Shown here one piece after another: positions 8,761 to 17,406 of a DNA stretch of 64,000 nt. Location: contig CALDUY010000002.1 in the NCBI GenBank assembly GCA_937923405.1, forward strand, positions 372,001-436,000, in the 5' to 3' direction. Numbering within the stretch: the stretch's first letter is position 1; each line of letters opens with the position of its first letter. The position numbers and the translations under genes were made by a program. The notes below the pieces were generated by a model, which had not been told where the DNA came from, did not search any database, and worked only from the letters and a program-made list of their open reading frames with translations. The DNA comes from an uncultured Gemmataceae bacterium (lineage in GTDB: Bacteria > Planctomycetota > Planctomycetia > Gemmatales > Gemmataceae).

Positions 8761-10044
8761 ATGCGACGAGTCGTCATCACCGGGATGGGAGCGATCACGC
8801 CCCTAGGCGAGACCGTCGAGGCGTTGTTCCGTTCTCAACTTGCCGGACAAAGTGGCGTCGGCCCCATCACCAAGTTTGATGTCTCGACTTTCCCCACTCG
8901 CATTGCCGCCGAGGTGCGCGACTTCGATCTGTCGCGGCATCTACGCCAGCCGCATCTCTGGCAACATGCGTGCGAAGCTAGCCGTTTCGCTGCTGCCGCT
9001 ACTCAACAGGCACTCACGGATGCCGGCATCTTGACGGGAGGCGATCGCAGCCGCTTCGGCGTCTATCTGGGAACAGGCGAAGCGACCCATGAGGTACCGT
9101 TGTTGCTGGAATTGGTAGCGCGAACCTACCAGCCCGAGTTGCGCGACATCGACACCGTCGAGATGGGGCGACTGGGGCCACGCTGTTACACTCCGGGCGG
9201 TCAGCACGAGCAAGAACTGCACATGGCGTCAGCACATCTAGCCGACTATTTCGATCTACAAGGTCCGAATTACAGTTGTCTGACCGCGTGTGCGGCCGGA
9301 ACTCAGGCGATTGGCGAGGCGTTGGAGTTGATCCGCCGCGACCAGGCCGATCTGATGCTGGCGGGCGGTGCCCATAGCATGATCTACCCCACGGGGGTGA
9401 CTGGCTTCAGTTTGTTGACTGCTTTGTCTACCCGCAACGACGAGCCGACCCGCGCCTCGCGACCGTTCGAGCTGCGCCGCGATGGTTTCGTGCTCGGCGA
9501 AGGGGCCGGTGTGGTGGTTCTCGAAGAGTTGGAGCATGCGCGGCGACGCGGGGCGCGAATCTACGCCGAATTGACCGGCTACGGCTCGACTGCCGATGCT
9601 TTTCGCGTCACCGACACCCACCCCGAGGGACGCGGAGCTGTCGCCTGTGTCCAAGCTGCCCTGCGCGATGCGCGACTGTCTGCCGAAGAGATCGGCTACA
9701 TCAACGCCCACGGTACTAGCACTCGACTGAACGATCTGGTCGAGACGCTGACGATCAAGCAGGTGTTCGGCGAACAGGCCAAGCGTGTGCCGATCTCGTC
9801 GAGTAAAAGTATGCTCGGTCATCTGATCGGCGCAGCCGGTGCGGTCGAACTGATCATCTCCGTTATGGCCCTGCAACACGGCGTGTTGCCTCCCACAATC
9901 AATCTCGATATACCGGATCCGGAATGTGACTTGGACTACATTCCGCATCAACCGCGGGAAGTCGCCGTGCGCCACGTTCTGAGCGAAAGTTTTGGCTTCG
10001 GTGGGCAAAACGCGGCACTCATCGCCAGCCGCTTTGACGGCTAA
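8761..10044 (+). CDS. Beta-ketoacyl-[acyl-carrier-protein] synthase (FabF-type), intact catalytic triad
   Basis: The 427-residue enzyme would catalyse decarboxylative Claisen condensation of an acyl group with malonyl-ACP. All three catalytic residues are visible: Cys177 in LTACAAGTQAIGEA, His317 in NAHGTSTRLND and His354 in KSMLGHLIGAAGAVE, with Lys349. The length is normal for KAS II. The gene follows the Cys-less paralogue in the same direction with 38 bases between. No ACP, ketoreductase or dehydratase gene is adjacent, so the pathway (housekeeping fatty acids or a specialised lipid/polyketide) cannot be set from this window. I do not assign fabF because paralogues are common. Confidence 0.9.
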   Translation: MRRVVITGMGAITPLGETVEALFRSQLAGQSGVGPITKFDVSTFPTRIAAEVRDFDLSRHLRQPHLWQHACEASRFAAAATQQALTDAGILTGGDRSRFGVYLGTGEATHEVPLLLELVARTYQPELRDIDTVEMGRLGPRCYTPGGQHEQELHMASAHLADYFDLQGPNYSCLTACAAGTQAIGEALELIRRDQADLMLAGGAHSMIYPTGVTGFSLLTALSTRNDEPTRASRPFELRRDGFVLGEGAGVVVLEELEHARRRGARIYAELTGYGSTADAFRVTDTHPEGRGAVACVQAALRDARLSAEEIGYINAHGTSTRLNDLVETLTIKQVFGEQAKRVPISSSKSMLGHLIGAAGAVELIISVMALQHGVLPPTINLDIPDPECDLDYIPHQPREVAVRHVLSESFGFGGQNAALIASRFDG

Positions 10045-10056
10045 CAGGAAGCTGGC

Positions 10057-11019
10057 TTACTCGGGGTACAGTCCAGCGACCCACTGTTCGTAGCCGTTGT
10101 ACAGGCGCGTTGCAAAGCGTTCGCCGGTGTCGAGCATGCGCTCCTCGGCCTGGCTCCAGCGCGGATGTGGCACCTCTGGGTTGACGTTAGCGAAGAAGTC
10201 ATACTCATGCGGCGATAACGTGTTCCAAAAGGTTCGCGGCTGCTCGTCGGTCAGTTCGATCTTGACCAACGACTTGGCGCTCTTGAAGCCGTACTTCCAC
10301 GGCACCACCAGCCGAATCGGCGCACCGTGTTGTTTCAGCAGCGGATGTCCGTACATGCCCGTGGCGAGAATGGTCAAGTCGTTGGTCGCTTCGGTGAGAG
10401 TCAGCCCCTCGGTATAGGGCCAGGGATAGGAGCGGTCACGCTGACGGCTGGCCTCTTCGGGTCGGTCGAAGGAAACGAAGCGAACGTACTTCGCGCCCGG
10501 CAAAGGTTCGACCTTCTTCAGCAAGGCGGCCAGGGGAAAGCCAGTCCAAGGCACCACCATGGCCCAGGCTTCGACGCAGCGGAAGCGGTAGATTCGCTCC
10601 TCGAGGGGAATCAGATGAATCAGCTCGTCAATGTCGTAAATTTTCGGCTTGGCTACCAAACCTGCGACTTCGAGCGTCCAGGGCAGCGGAGTAAACGAAC
10701 CAACATGCTTCCACACCGACTTGAACAGGGAAAACTCGTAGAAATTGGTGTAGCGAGCGGCGGCGGCTTCATCGGTCAAAGGACGGCCCGCGTCCCGATG
10801 CAACGGATGCAATCGTGCTGGATAGAGTTCCCGAGCGGGCGGCACATAGGCTTGCGGATCGAGTACCTCGCGATCACTGCCTGGTCGCAGCAACCAGCCG
10901 ATTCCGCCGGCAACTCCGCCGAGGCTGAGTCCGCCCGCTGCCCACAACCAACGTCGTCGCGACAGGGCAACTTTGGGCGGAGTGATTTCTTTCTCCGGCG
11001 CGTTCCACGGTTCAGGCAT
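10057..11019 (-). CDS. msrP: MsrP-like protein-methionine-sulfoxide reductase catalytic subunit (YedY family)
   Basis: MsrP is a periplasmic molybdenum enzyme that reduces methionine sulfoxide in oxidised proteins. The 320-residue protein has a twin-arginine signal (SRRRWLWAAGG, about residues 20-30) for Tat export. The sulfite-oxidase fold Mo-binding segment contains IYRFRCVEAWAM, with the molybdenum-ligand Cys at about 148, and later GAPIRLVVPWKYGFKS, both typical of YedY. Length is normal. The usual membrane haem partner MsrQ is not adjacent, so electrons may come from elsewhere. It converges on the ketosynthase gene with 12 bases between stops. Confidence 0.9.
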   Translation of the reverse strand: MPEPWNAPEKEITPPKVALSRRRWLWAAGGLSLGGVAGGIGWLLRPGSDREVLDPQAYVPPARELYPARLHPLHRDAGRPLTDEAAAARYTNFYEFSLFKSVWKHVGSFTPLPWTLEVAGLVAKPKIYDIDELIHLIPLEERIYRFRCVEAWAMVVPWTGFPLAALLKKVEPLPGAKYVRFVSFDRPEEASRQRDRSYPWPYTEGLTLTEATNDLTILATGMYGHPLLKQHGAPIRLVVPWKYGFKSAKSLVKIELTDEQPRTFWNTLSPHEYDFFANVNPEVPHPRWSQAEERMLDTGERFATRLYNGYEQWVAGLYPE

Positions 11020-11122
11020 GATGGATGTCCTCGCATGTTCACATCAACATACTAGACATGCTAACCGGAACGAGGTGTTCTGGAGAAGCCCTTTGCTCTC
11101 AATCAAACTCTCCTCACCCCCG

Positions 11123-11142
11123 GCCCCTCTATTCAGAGGGGC
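11123..11142 (-). terminator. Strong hairpin downstream of the LLM oxidoreductase gene
   Basis: GCCCCTCT (11123-11130), a four-base loop ATTC and AGAGGGGC (11135-11142) form a perfect eight-pair stem, with further C-rich/G-rich pairing outside. It lies 52 bases after the stop of the minus-strand LLM gene and before the msrP start. There is no clear T-run, so factor-independent termination is uncertain. It may also belong to a class of G/C-rich intergenic repeats. Confidence 0.45.
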
Positions 11143-11193
11143 AAGGGGAGAATAACACGAACCAACGCCCCAACTGCGTAACTCCTATCTCTT

Positions 11194-12375
11194 TTATCCC
11201 ACTTCCTGGGGCACTGCTTGAGGAACCGAAGCCACTTCGTTGGTGGTTCGGCGAAGGTGCGGGATCACTTCACGGGCGAACAGTTCCATGCTGCGGCGCG
11301 TTTTGTCATGCTCGACAGCCCCGGTTTGGCAGCCGGTCAGAATTACGCCAGCTCCCAGTTCGCGTTGATAGTGAGCTAGTTTCTGCCGCACCGTCTCGGG
11401 ACTGCCGACGATCGCATAAACGCCTTTCTCGATGTCGTCCCAACTTTGCACCTCGGCGAGGAAATACTTGCGATTCTTCAGCATCGCCAAGGCCGACTTC
11501 GGTGACGTGTAACCTGGTGGTGAAAGTGTGATGTTCTTGAGCAACTTCTTGATGAAGTACCAGAAGTGCGGCTCAAATTCCTCGCGGGCCTGGCGGTCGG
11601 TCTCGGCGACGTAGACCGGCACCCCCCAACCCATCTGAGTCGACTCGGGGGTGTAGCCGGCTCGCTCGCAAGCCTCGCGGAACTGACCGAACACTCGACG
11701 AAACACGTCGATATGGAAATAGGGAATGCCCATGTAGCAAAATCGCCTGCGAGCGACGAAGTCGATGGTCTCGGCACTGCCAGAGCCGGGGATCCAGATC
11801 GGCGGATGCGGCTGCTGCAAGGGGCGCGGCCAGGGGTTGACGTAGCGATAGAAGTAGTGTTTGCCGTTCCAGGGAAATGGTCCGGGCGTGGTCCAGGCCT
11901 TGAGAATCAGTTCCAACGATTCAGCGAACCGTTCTCGCGCTCTTGTCGGATCGAGATTGTAGGTAAAATACTCCGGGCCGCCGCCGACCACCATGCCCGC
12001 GACCAGTCGACCGCCCGACATGACGTCGAGCATGGCGAACTCTTCGGCGACACGCAGCGGCGGATTATACAGTGGCAGGGCGTTGCCGATCACGGCGAGG
12101 CGGCAACGCGAAGTTCGCTGCGTCAAGGCGGCGGCGATGAGATTGGGCGAGGGCATCAGGCCGTAGGCGCTCTGATGATGCTCGTTGACGCAGATCCCAT
12201 CGAAGCCGAGTTGGTCGGCATAGGCGAGCGTGTCGATGTAGTCGCGGTACAAATCGTGCCCTTTGACCGGGTCGTACAGGGCGTTGGGGATCCAGACCCA
12301 GGCCGAGTCGTACTGCTGCTCGAAGTCTTCGGGCAGGTACGGCCACGACATCAGATGAAAGAAGTAGAACTGCAT
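11194..12375 (-). CDS. LLM class flavin-dependent oxidoreductase (bacterial luciferase-like)
   Basis: This 393-residue protein belongs to the luciferase-like monooxygenase family of FMN/F420 enzymes. It has the TIM-barrel start (MQFYFFHLMSWPYLP), the segment ICVNEHHQSAYG, GGRLVAGMVVGGGPEYF, and a C-terminal region with YAIVGSPETVRQKL, all typical of the family. The substrate is unknown. I chose the ATG at 12375 because a GGGAGG stands eight bases upstream; a GTG two codons earlier would place that site too close. It follows the DJ-1/PfpI gene by 30 bases in the same direction, making a three-gene unit with the epimerase. Confidence 0.88.
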   Translation of the reverse strand: MQFYFFHLMSWPYLPEDFEQQYDSAWVWIPNALYDPVKGHDLYRDYIDTLAYADQLGFDGICVNEHHQSAYGLMPSPNLIAAALTQRTSRCRLAVIGNALPLYNPPLRVAEEFAMLDVMSGGRLVAGMVVGGGPEYFTYNLDPTRARERFAESLELILKAWTTPGPFPWNGKHYFYRYVNPWPRPLQQPHPPIWIPGSGSAETIDFVARRRFCYMGIPYFHIDVFRRVFGQFREACERAGYTPESTQMGWGVPVYVAETDRQAREEFEPHFWYFIKKLLKNITLSPPGYTSPKSALAMLKNRKYFLAEVQSWDDIEKGVYAIVGSPETVRQKLAHYQRELGAGVILTGCQTGAVEHDKTRRSMELFAREVIPHLRRTTNEVASVPQAVPQEVG

Positions 12376-12405
12376 CGCCACGCCCTCCCGTTTGTGGAGA
12401 TCGAC

Positions 12406-12945
12406 TCACACCTGGACTGTTCGCCGCTCCGCGACTGCTTCAAGAATCGCCGTCAAAAAGGCCGGCAGATCGTCGGGCTTGCGGCTGGTGATCAGGTTGC
12501 CGTCGCGAACCACTTCGGCATCGACGTAGGTAGCCCCGGCATTCTGCACGTCGTCCTTGATGGCGAAGAAGCAGGTCGCCTTGCGGCCTTTGAGGGCTTG
12601 GGTCGAGCAAAGCACCCACGGGCCATGACAAATCGCCGCCACCACTTTGTCTTGCTCGGCCATTGTGCTGACCAGCTTCAGAATGGCCTCATGACGCCGC
12701 AGATAATCCGGAGCGAACCCACCAGGAATGACGAGCAAGTCGAAGTCATCGGCGCTGACCTCCCGAGCCGCCTTATCGCTCTTGCAGGGATAGCCGAGCT
12801 TGCTGGGATAGGTCTGTCCCGCCTCGGGGCCGACGAGCGTGACTTTGCAGCCAGCTTCTCTTAGTCGATATACCGGATACCAAATTTCCATTTCCTGGTA
12901 CTGTTGCTCGACCAGGACGCAAGCGCGCACACCTTTGAGGTTCAT
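12406..12945 (-). CDS. DJ-1/PfpI family protein (type 1 glutamine amidotransferase-like)
   Basis: The 179-residue protein has the DJ-1/PfpI fold: a Rossmann-like start, LLVIPGGFAPDYLR, and the nucleophile elbow AAICHGPWVL with Cys106-His107. Known members act as glyoxalases/deglycases or cysteine hydrolases on carbonyl-damaged molecules. The length is normal for the PfpI/YhbO branch. The ATG overlaps the stop of the upstream epimerase gene by four bases (ATGA), so translation is probably coupled. The exact reaction cannot be given. Confidence 0.88.
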   Translation of the reverse strand: MNLKGVRACVLVEQQYQEMEIWYPVYRLREAGCKVTLVGPEAGQTYPSKLGYPCKSDKAAREVSADDFDLLVIPGGFAPDYLRRHEAILKLVSTMAEQDKVVAAICHGPWVLCSTQALKGRKATCFFAIKDDVQNAGATYVDAEVVRDGNLITSRKPDDLPAFLTAILEAVAERRTVQV

Positions 12946-13982
12946 CGTTGGTTCTCCACGAGCGAAGGTTGAGGAATCGAGCGAATGGGGCCACAGTGTT
13001 CTGGATAATTTTCGCGATACCAGGCGAGAGTTCGTTCCAGTCCTTCGGCAAAACGAACGGACGGCGCGTAGCCCAGTTCTCGGCGAGCGCGGTCAATGGA
13101 AAAGTCGAGGTTCAGACCGAGAAACTTCAATCGTGCCTGAGTCAATCGAGGCGGTTCGCGGAATCGCAAAGCTCGTGCGAGCGGCTCCATCCACCAGGCC
13201 GTAATTCGCGCTAACCACACTGGTGAGCGCAGCCACGGTCGCGGAATTCCCAGTCCATCGGCGACGCCGTTGATGAACTGTTTCTTGGTGACACGCTCGC
13301 CATCGGTGAGGTTGTAGACGCGGCCTTCGACGCCCGGTCTGTCAGCGGCCAACTCGGCGGCCTGCACCAGGTTGTCGATGTAAATCGTGTTGAGAGCCTG
13401 TTCGCCAGACCCCAGCCACCAGACGATGCCGGCCCGCAGATTCTGCACTAATCGGGGCAGCAACGTGCGATCCCGCGGTCCATAGATGAAGCCAGGCCGT
13501 AGGATCACGACGGGCAGTTGCTGCTTTTGGTGATATTCCAGAGCGAGATTCTCCGCTTCGACTTTGCTCTGGGTGTAGCCGTCGATGTGCCGACTCGGCA
13601 GCGATTCGCTCTCGTCAGTGCCATAGTGATTTCGCGCAGCATAGACGCCCAGACTGGAAAAATGCACGAAGCGACGAACCCGCCCGACACTGGCTTGAAG
13701 GAGCTTTCGCAACCCTTCGACGTTGATTTGGCGGTACTCGTCGACCGATCCCCAGTCGCCCACCTTAGCCGCGGTGTGAAAAACCTGATCCACTTCGTCG
13801 AACAGCTGCGCCGGCCAGCTCTGCAAGTCGCCGCGAACGACTCGTACTCCGCGTTCCTGAAGCGACGTAGCGTCGGTTCCTTCTCGAACCAAGGCGGTCA
13901 CTTGATCGCCCCGTGCCAGCCTGGCATCGACCAGATGGCTACCCAGAAATCCCGTTGCGCCTGTGATCAGACAGCGTGTCAT
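12942..13982 (-). CDS. NAD-dependent epimerase/dehydratase or 3-beta-hydroxysteroid dehydrogenase-like SDR
   Basis: The 346-residue protein is an extended short-chain dehydrogenase. It has the dinucleotide motif GATGFLG (residues 8-14), the Asp of GDLQSWP after strand 3, the Ser of HFSSLGVYA, and the catalytic YTQSK with Tyr136 and Lys140. C-terminal residues form the substrate lobe. Members act on nucleotide sugars, sterols or other alcohols; the substrate here is not evident. It is first in a minus-strand operon with the DJ-1 and LLM genes. A plus-strand frame that covers its 5' end is a shadow. Confidence 0.88.
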   Translation of the reverse strand: MTRCLITGATGFLGSHLVDARLARGDQVTALVREGTDATSLQERGVRVVRGDLQSWPAQLFDEVDQVFHTAAKVGDWGSVDEYRQINVEGLRKLLQASVGRVRRFVHFSSLGVYAARNHYGTDESESLPSRHIDGYTQSKVEAENLALEYHQKQQLPVVILRPGFIYGPRDRTLLPRLVQNLRAGIVWWLGSGEQALNTIYIDNLVQAAELAADRPGVEGRVYNLTDGERVTKKQFINGVADGLGIPRPWLRSPVWLARITAWWMEPLARALRFREPPRLTQARLKFLGLNLDFSIDRARRELGYAPSVRFAEGLERTLAWYRENYPEHCGPIRSIPQPSLVENQR

Positions 13983-14089
13983 GCTTCATGCCTCCCGCCA
14001 GGTCTTTCTTCGGACCTCCTCGCCTGATCGACAACCCTGCGTATCATACACGATGCCTCGCTTTGCACACCCCAAGGGAGAACACACCG

Positions 14090-15172
14090 ATGCAACAGGC
14101 GAAATACTGGGTAATGGGCGGACTGTGGCTGGCCGCTGTGGTTGTCGGCTTGATTCTACTGAGTCCAAGTAACGGGCAGTCAAAAAAGGGCAAGCAGGAG
14201 TGGCTGCATCCCGAGGATCCGACGCTGCCGATCGATTTCAAATTGCAAGGAGAGTATGTAGGAGACAAGATCGGCTGTCAGGTGATCGCTCTGGGCAACG
14301 GGCGGTTTCAGGCCGTGATTCTACCGGGCGGACTCCCTGGCGCCGGCTGGGACGGCGAGAACAAAAGCCTGATGGACGGCAAGCTGGACGGAGAGAAGAT
14401 CGCCTTCGAGCCAACCAAGGGCAAACGGCGCTACAAGGCCCAACGGCCTGAGGAGTTTTCTGCCACGCAAAAGTTCCCTCCTAAAGGGCACAAGGACTAT
14501 ACCGCGACCCTCACCGGCGATACGCTGTCGCTCATGACTGAGGACGGCAAGCAACTACAATTGAAAAAAACCGAGCGAAAAAGTCCGACATTAGGGGCCA
14601 AGCCACCCAAGGATGCTATCATTTTGTTCGACGGAACGAATACCTCGGAGTGGACGGGAGGTCGTTTGGACTCGAAGACCGGCTGGCTCAGCACTGAACG
14701 CCAGGACATTCGCACTAAGCGGAAGTTTTCCAACTATACCGTGCATGTCGAATTTTTGGTGCCGTATCTTCCCACAGCTCGCGATCAAGGGCGAGGGAAC
14801 AGCGGCTTCTACCAGGTTGACATGTACGAAGTGCAGATTCTCGATAGCTTCGGGCTGGAAGGCAAAAACAATGAGTGTGGCGGAATCTACAGTTTCAAGG
14901 ACAGTGCTGTGAACGCCTGTCTGCCGCCGTTGACCTGGCAGACGTATGACATCGACTTTACCAATGCCGTACGTGACGAGAGCGGCAAGAAAGTGAAGAA
15001 TGCCCGAATCACCGCGAAGTTGAACGGCATCACGATTCACGACGACTACGAGATTCCCGGCAAGACTGGCGGTGCCCGCAACGAACCGGAAGGCACGCCC
15101 GGTCCGCTGCAATTCCAGGGGCACGGCAACATTCTGCAATTCCGCAATGTCTGGATCGTGGAGAAGAAGTAA
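14090..15172 (+). CDS. Exported DUF1080 (3-keto-disaccharide hydrolase) family protein
   Basis: The 360-residue protein has an N-terminal hydrophobic segment (YWVMGGLWLAAVVVGLILL) acting as signal or anchor, then a beta-rich region, then the DUF1080 domain (about 165-360) with AIILFDGTNTSEWTGG and a C-terminal QFRNVWIVEKK, typical of the concanavalin-like lectin/glucanase fold. Planctomycetes carry many such proteins, linked to degradation of oxidised sugars. I chose the ATG at 14090, with AAGGGAG nine bases upstream. A longer frame from 13976 would begin within the divergent epimerase gene. The gene ends in a strong hairpin and converges with the next gene. Confidence 0.88.
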   Translation: MQQAKYWVMGGLWLAAVVVGLILLSPSNGQSKKGKQEWLHPEDPTLPIDFKLQGEYVGDKIGCQVIALGNGRFQAVILPGGLPGAGWDGENKSLMDGKLDGEKIAFEPTKGKRRYKAQRPEEFSATQKFPPKGHKDYTATLTGDTLSLMTEDGKQLQLKKTERKSPTLGAKPPKDAIILFDGTNTSEWTGGRLDSKTGWLSTERQDIRTKRKFSNYTVHVEFLVPYLPTARDQGRGNSGFYQVDMYEVQILDSFGLEGKNNECGGIYSFKDSAVNACLPPLTWQTYDIDFTNAVRDESGKKVKNARITAKLNGITIHDDYEIPGKTGGARNEPEGTPGPLQFQGHGNILQFRNVWIVEKK

Positions 15173-15180
15173 CCAACGAG

Positions 15181-15221
15181 CCAAGAGGGACAGTCTTATC
15201 CTTATCGACTGCCCCTCTTGG
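15181..15221. terminator. Bidirectional terminator-like hairpin between convergent genes
   Basis: CCAAGAGGGACAGT (15181-15194) pairs with ACTGCCCCTCTTGG (15208-15221), giving 13 pairs and one A-C mismatch around a 13-base loop. It lies nine bases after the DUF1080 gene stop and 43 bases from the stop of the convergent surface-protein gene. No T-run follows on either strand. Confidence 0.6.
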
Positions 15222-15263
15222 TCACTCGGAAACCTCAGAGAGTCAACTTAGCATCACGCACAA

Positions 15264-16562
15264 TTATGGCAGACCGACGATCGTCAAGGTTGGCGACAAC
15301 GTTCCCGAAGTCTGAGTGAAGGTGTCGCCTGTACCATCATCTCCATTGAAGTCGATGTAGCCATTTAGAATGTTGGTGTTGTTGATGTCCATCACCAACG
15401 TGTCATTACCCGAGCCAAAACGGATGTTGACTAAGAAGTTGCCGTTGGCAACGTTGCCGTCGCCTAGGGTCAAGGTGTTGTTGCCGTTGCCCGTGCGGTA
15501 ATTCAACATTCCACCCGGAGCATTAATTATAGTAAAGTCATTATCGCCGTTGCCGAAGGTGATGGAAATGTTGCCAGACACGGTAGCTAATAGCGTACCA
15601 ATGCTGTTGCCATTTCCCACATTCATGAACAGATTGCCGGCGACAAAAAGCTTGCCTGAATTGTTGAGCGCGAAGTTGTAATTGCCATTTCCGTAGTTGA
15701 TAAAGAGGTTGCCAAATATATTTATCCCTTCACCATCGGTCAGAACTCCTGCACCCCCACTAGACGAGATGAATGCATTCCCTGCGACAGTACCACCACC
15801 AAGACTAGCGCCCAAGTCCGCACCACTCGAAGTACCACTGCCTAAGTCTACATTTAGATTGCCGCCGATCGTGACTTGTGCGAGATTGAAGCTATTAAGC
15901 TTATTTCCAGTCAGCACGGTCACGTTACGGCCAACCGTCAGGCCATCTGCTAGCAAAACCGTAGTGTTATTCCCGTCACTGGGACTAGAGAGAGTGAGGT
16001 TGCCGCCAATTAAGTCAGCAACATTACCAACCGTAATTTGGTTATACCCTACTGCGGTGGCATTGCCTCCAATCACATTAATATTAGCACTGTTGAGGAT
16101 ATTTAACGTATCAAAACCAGCATTGTCGACCGCAGTGAATGATCCACCAATGCGGATCTGGCCACCTGACAAGGGCATGTTTATGGTATCATTCCCCAGG
16201 CCTGTCAAGACAGTGACATTACCACCGATAGTGGCTGTGCCCGTCCCGGTGATCTCGACGATATCATTTCCGTTCCGGGCATTGATAAACAGATTACCTG
16301 AAAAATTGTTACCTTGAAGATCAAACGTTATGGTCTGGCCTTTGTTCGCGCCAGTGATAAACACGCCACTGCCTGCTTTGAGGCCTGAGACAATTTTCCC
16401 CGCGTCATCCACCTTGAAGGTGTTATTGGCGGTAGCAGTAACAGTAAGAGGGCCTACAACGTCACTAATGAACAGATTGCCACCAATTAACTTAACGGTA
16501 GCTGGGACAAAACGACTTTCTAAGCTTTCAAGCACAGGCTTGGCACGACGAATGCGCAGCAT
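15264..16562 (-). CDS. Repeat-rich surface protein with planctomycete LE-x-LE N-terminal motif
   Basis: The 432-residue protein opens MLRIRRAKPVLESLESRFVP, an N-terminal motif seen on many planctomycete extracellular proteins and shared with the gene at 40682. The rest is built of short repeats centred on GNLFI, GGNVTV, GGNLNV and GNGN, with many Asn and Gly, as expected of a beta-solenoid or autotransporter-like adhesin. Asp/Asn-rich turns may bind calcium, but no strict GGxGxDxUx haemolysin repeat is present. A GGGAG six bases before the ATG supports the start. Base composition is more A+T-rich than in its neighbours. The function is not known; a structural or adhesive surface role is an inference. 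Confidence 0.8.
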   Translation of the reverse strand: MLRIRRAKPVLESLESRFVPATVKLIGGNLFISDVVGPLTVTATANNTFKVDDAGKIVSGLKAGSGVFITGANKGQTITFDLQGNNFSGNLFINARNGNDIVEITGTGTATIGGNVTVLTGLGNDTINMPLSGGQIRIGGSFTAVDNAGFDTLNILNSANINVIGGNATAVGYNQITVGNVADLIGGNLTLSSPSDGNNTTVLLADGLTVGRNVTVLTGNKLNSFNLAQVTIGGNLNVDLGSGTSSGADLGASLGGGTVAGNAFISSSGGAGVLTDGEGINIFGNLFINYGNGNYNFALNNSGKLFVAGNLFMNVGNGNSIGTLLATVSGNISITFGNGDNDFTIINAPGGMLNYRTGNGNNTLTLGDGNVANGNFLVNIRFGSGNDTLVMDINNTNILNGYIDFNGDDGTGDTFTQTSGTLSPTLTIVGLP

Positions 16563-16866
16563 AGTTCACTCCCGAAATTTTGCCTCACCACTAATTAATT
16601 AAATTAGGGGTTTGGGGCCGACGACTTGTTCAACTGAAACGAACCCGAGTTGTTGGTGAGATACCCTCTGTTGGATATAAAGTCTGCGCAGATTGACTCA
16701 TTTCCTTAATTTCTCTTGACCCCGATGCCTGTTTAATTAATACATTCGGCAAAATCTGCATTTCTGATGCGATTGAACCATCGTGAGAATGTCTGATTTG
16801 AGGGTTGTAAAAATTCGCCTAGCAGCGTGTTAAAGGAGTTGAGCAAGAGACGCTGGAGGCATCGAC
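16563..16866. other. A+T-rich intergenic region between a surface-protein gene and an ECF sigma operon
   Basis: These 304 bases lie between divergent genes and should hold promoters for both. The segment 16590-16605 (TAATTAATTAAATTAG) and 16731-16741 (GTTTAATTAAT) are markedly A+T-rich. No convincing promoter pair or coding frame was found. Confidence 0.5.
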
Positions 16867-17406
16867 TTGGCGGACGAAAGCGCAAGTGCGGCTTCGGCCA
16901 AAGAAATGGACGCCTGGGTGTTGGCGACCCTACCTCGGGCTTTAGCATTTGCGACTTCGTTGGTTGACAATTCTGCCGTCGCTGACGATCTTGTTCACGA
17001 CTGTTATTGTCGGTTATTGAGCAAGAGCGAGGTCTATGATCTTCCGCGCGATGGTACAAAGCTTTTGTATCGCGCTATTACCAATGCTTGCATCAATTAC
17101 GCTCGGAAAAGGCGATTTCTCAGTCTGGACGCGCTTGCCGAACAGTCTGGAACTTTGGTTGATCGTAAAGCGGAGGATCCGTGTCAAATTGTGATTCAGC
17201 GCGAGTTTACTCAAGATATGGAATCGGCGATGCGTCAGCTCACGATACCACAGCGGGCCGCTCTGGAGCTAAAGAGTCTGGGACACTCGCTGCAAGAGAT
17301 CGCTGAGGCTCTGGAAACCACGCCAACCAATGCTGGCGTGTTGGTCCATCGAGCGCGGCAAACGTTGGCGAGGGTGCTCCAACTCGACGAGGAGAAGTTC
17401 GCATGA
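16867..17406 (+). CDS. RNA polymerase sigma factor, ECF type
   Basis: The 179-residue protein has a sigma region 2 (LPRALAFATSLVDNSAVADD through YRAITNACINYARKRR) and a region 4 helix-turn-helix (LTIPQRAALELKSLGHSLQE followed by IAEALETTPTNAGVLVHRAR). It would direct RNA polymerase to a small regulon. The start is a TTG: a GGAGG at 16855-16859 sits seven bases before it, which is better support than the internal ATG at 16906. The stop overlaps the ATG of the next gene (ATGA), as is usual for sigma/anti-sigma pairs. The cytochrome/DUF1549/DUF1553 gene and DUF1501 gene downstream are probable members of the same transcription unit. Confidence 0.9.
   Translation: MADESASAASAKEMDAWVLATLPRALAFATSLVDNSAVADDLVHDCYCRLLSKSEVYDLPRDGTKLLYRAITNACINYARKRRFLSLDALAEQSGTLVDRKAEDPCQIVIQREFTQDMESAMRQLTIPQRAALELKSLGHSLQEIAEALETTPTNAGVLVHRARQTLARVLQLDEEKFA

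Noticed and set aside
9256..10008. 250-codon minus-strand open frame opposite the FabF-type gene
   Set aside because: Antisense to a gene with an intact catalytic triad; composition is not protein-like.
11566..12864. 432-codon plus-strand open frame opposite the LLM and DJ-1 genes
   Set aside because: It is antisense to two clearly recognised genes and shows no family likeness; long antisense frames arise from G+C-rich codon bias.
13976..14089. Longer start for the DUF1080 gene
   Set aside because: It would begin inside the divergent epimerase gene; the ATG at 14090 has a good ribosome site and gives a normal hydrophobic N-terminus.
15264..16562. RTX/haemolysin-type calcium repeats in the surface protein
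   Set aside because: The Gly/Asn/Asp turns resemble RTX repeats but the strict nonapeptide GGxGxDxUx does not recur.
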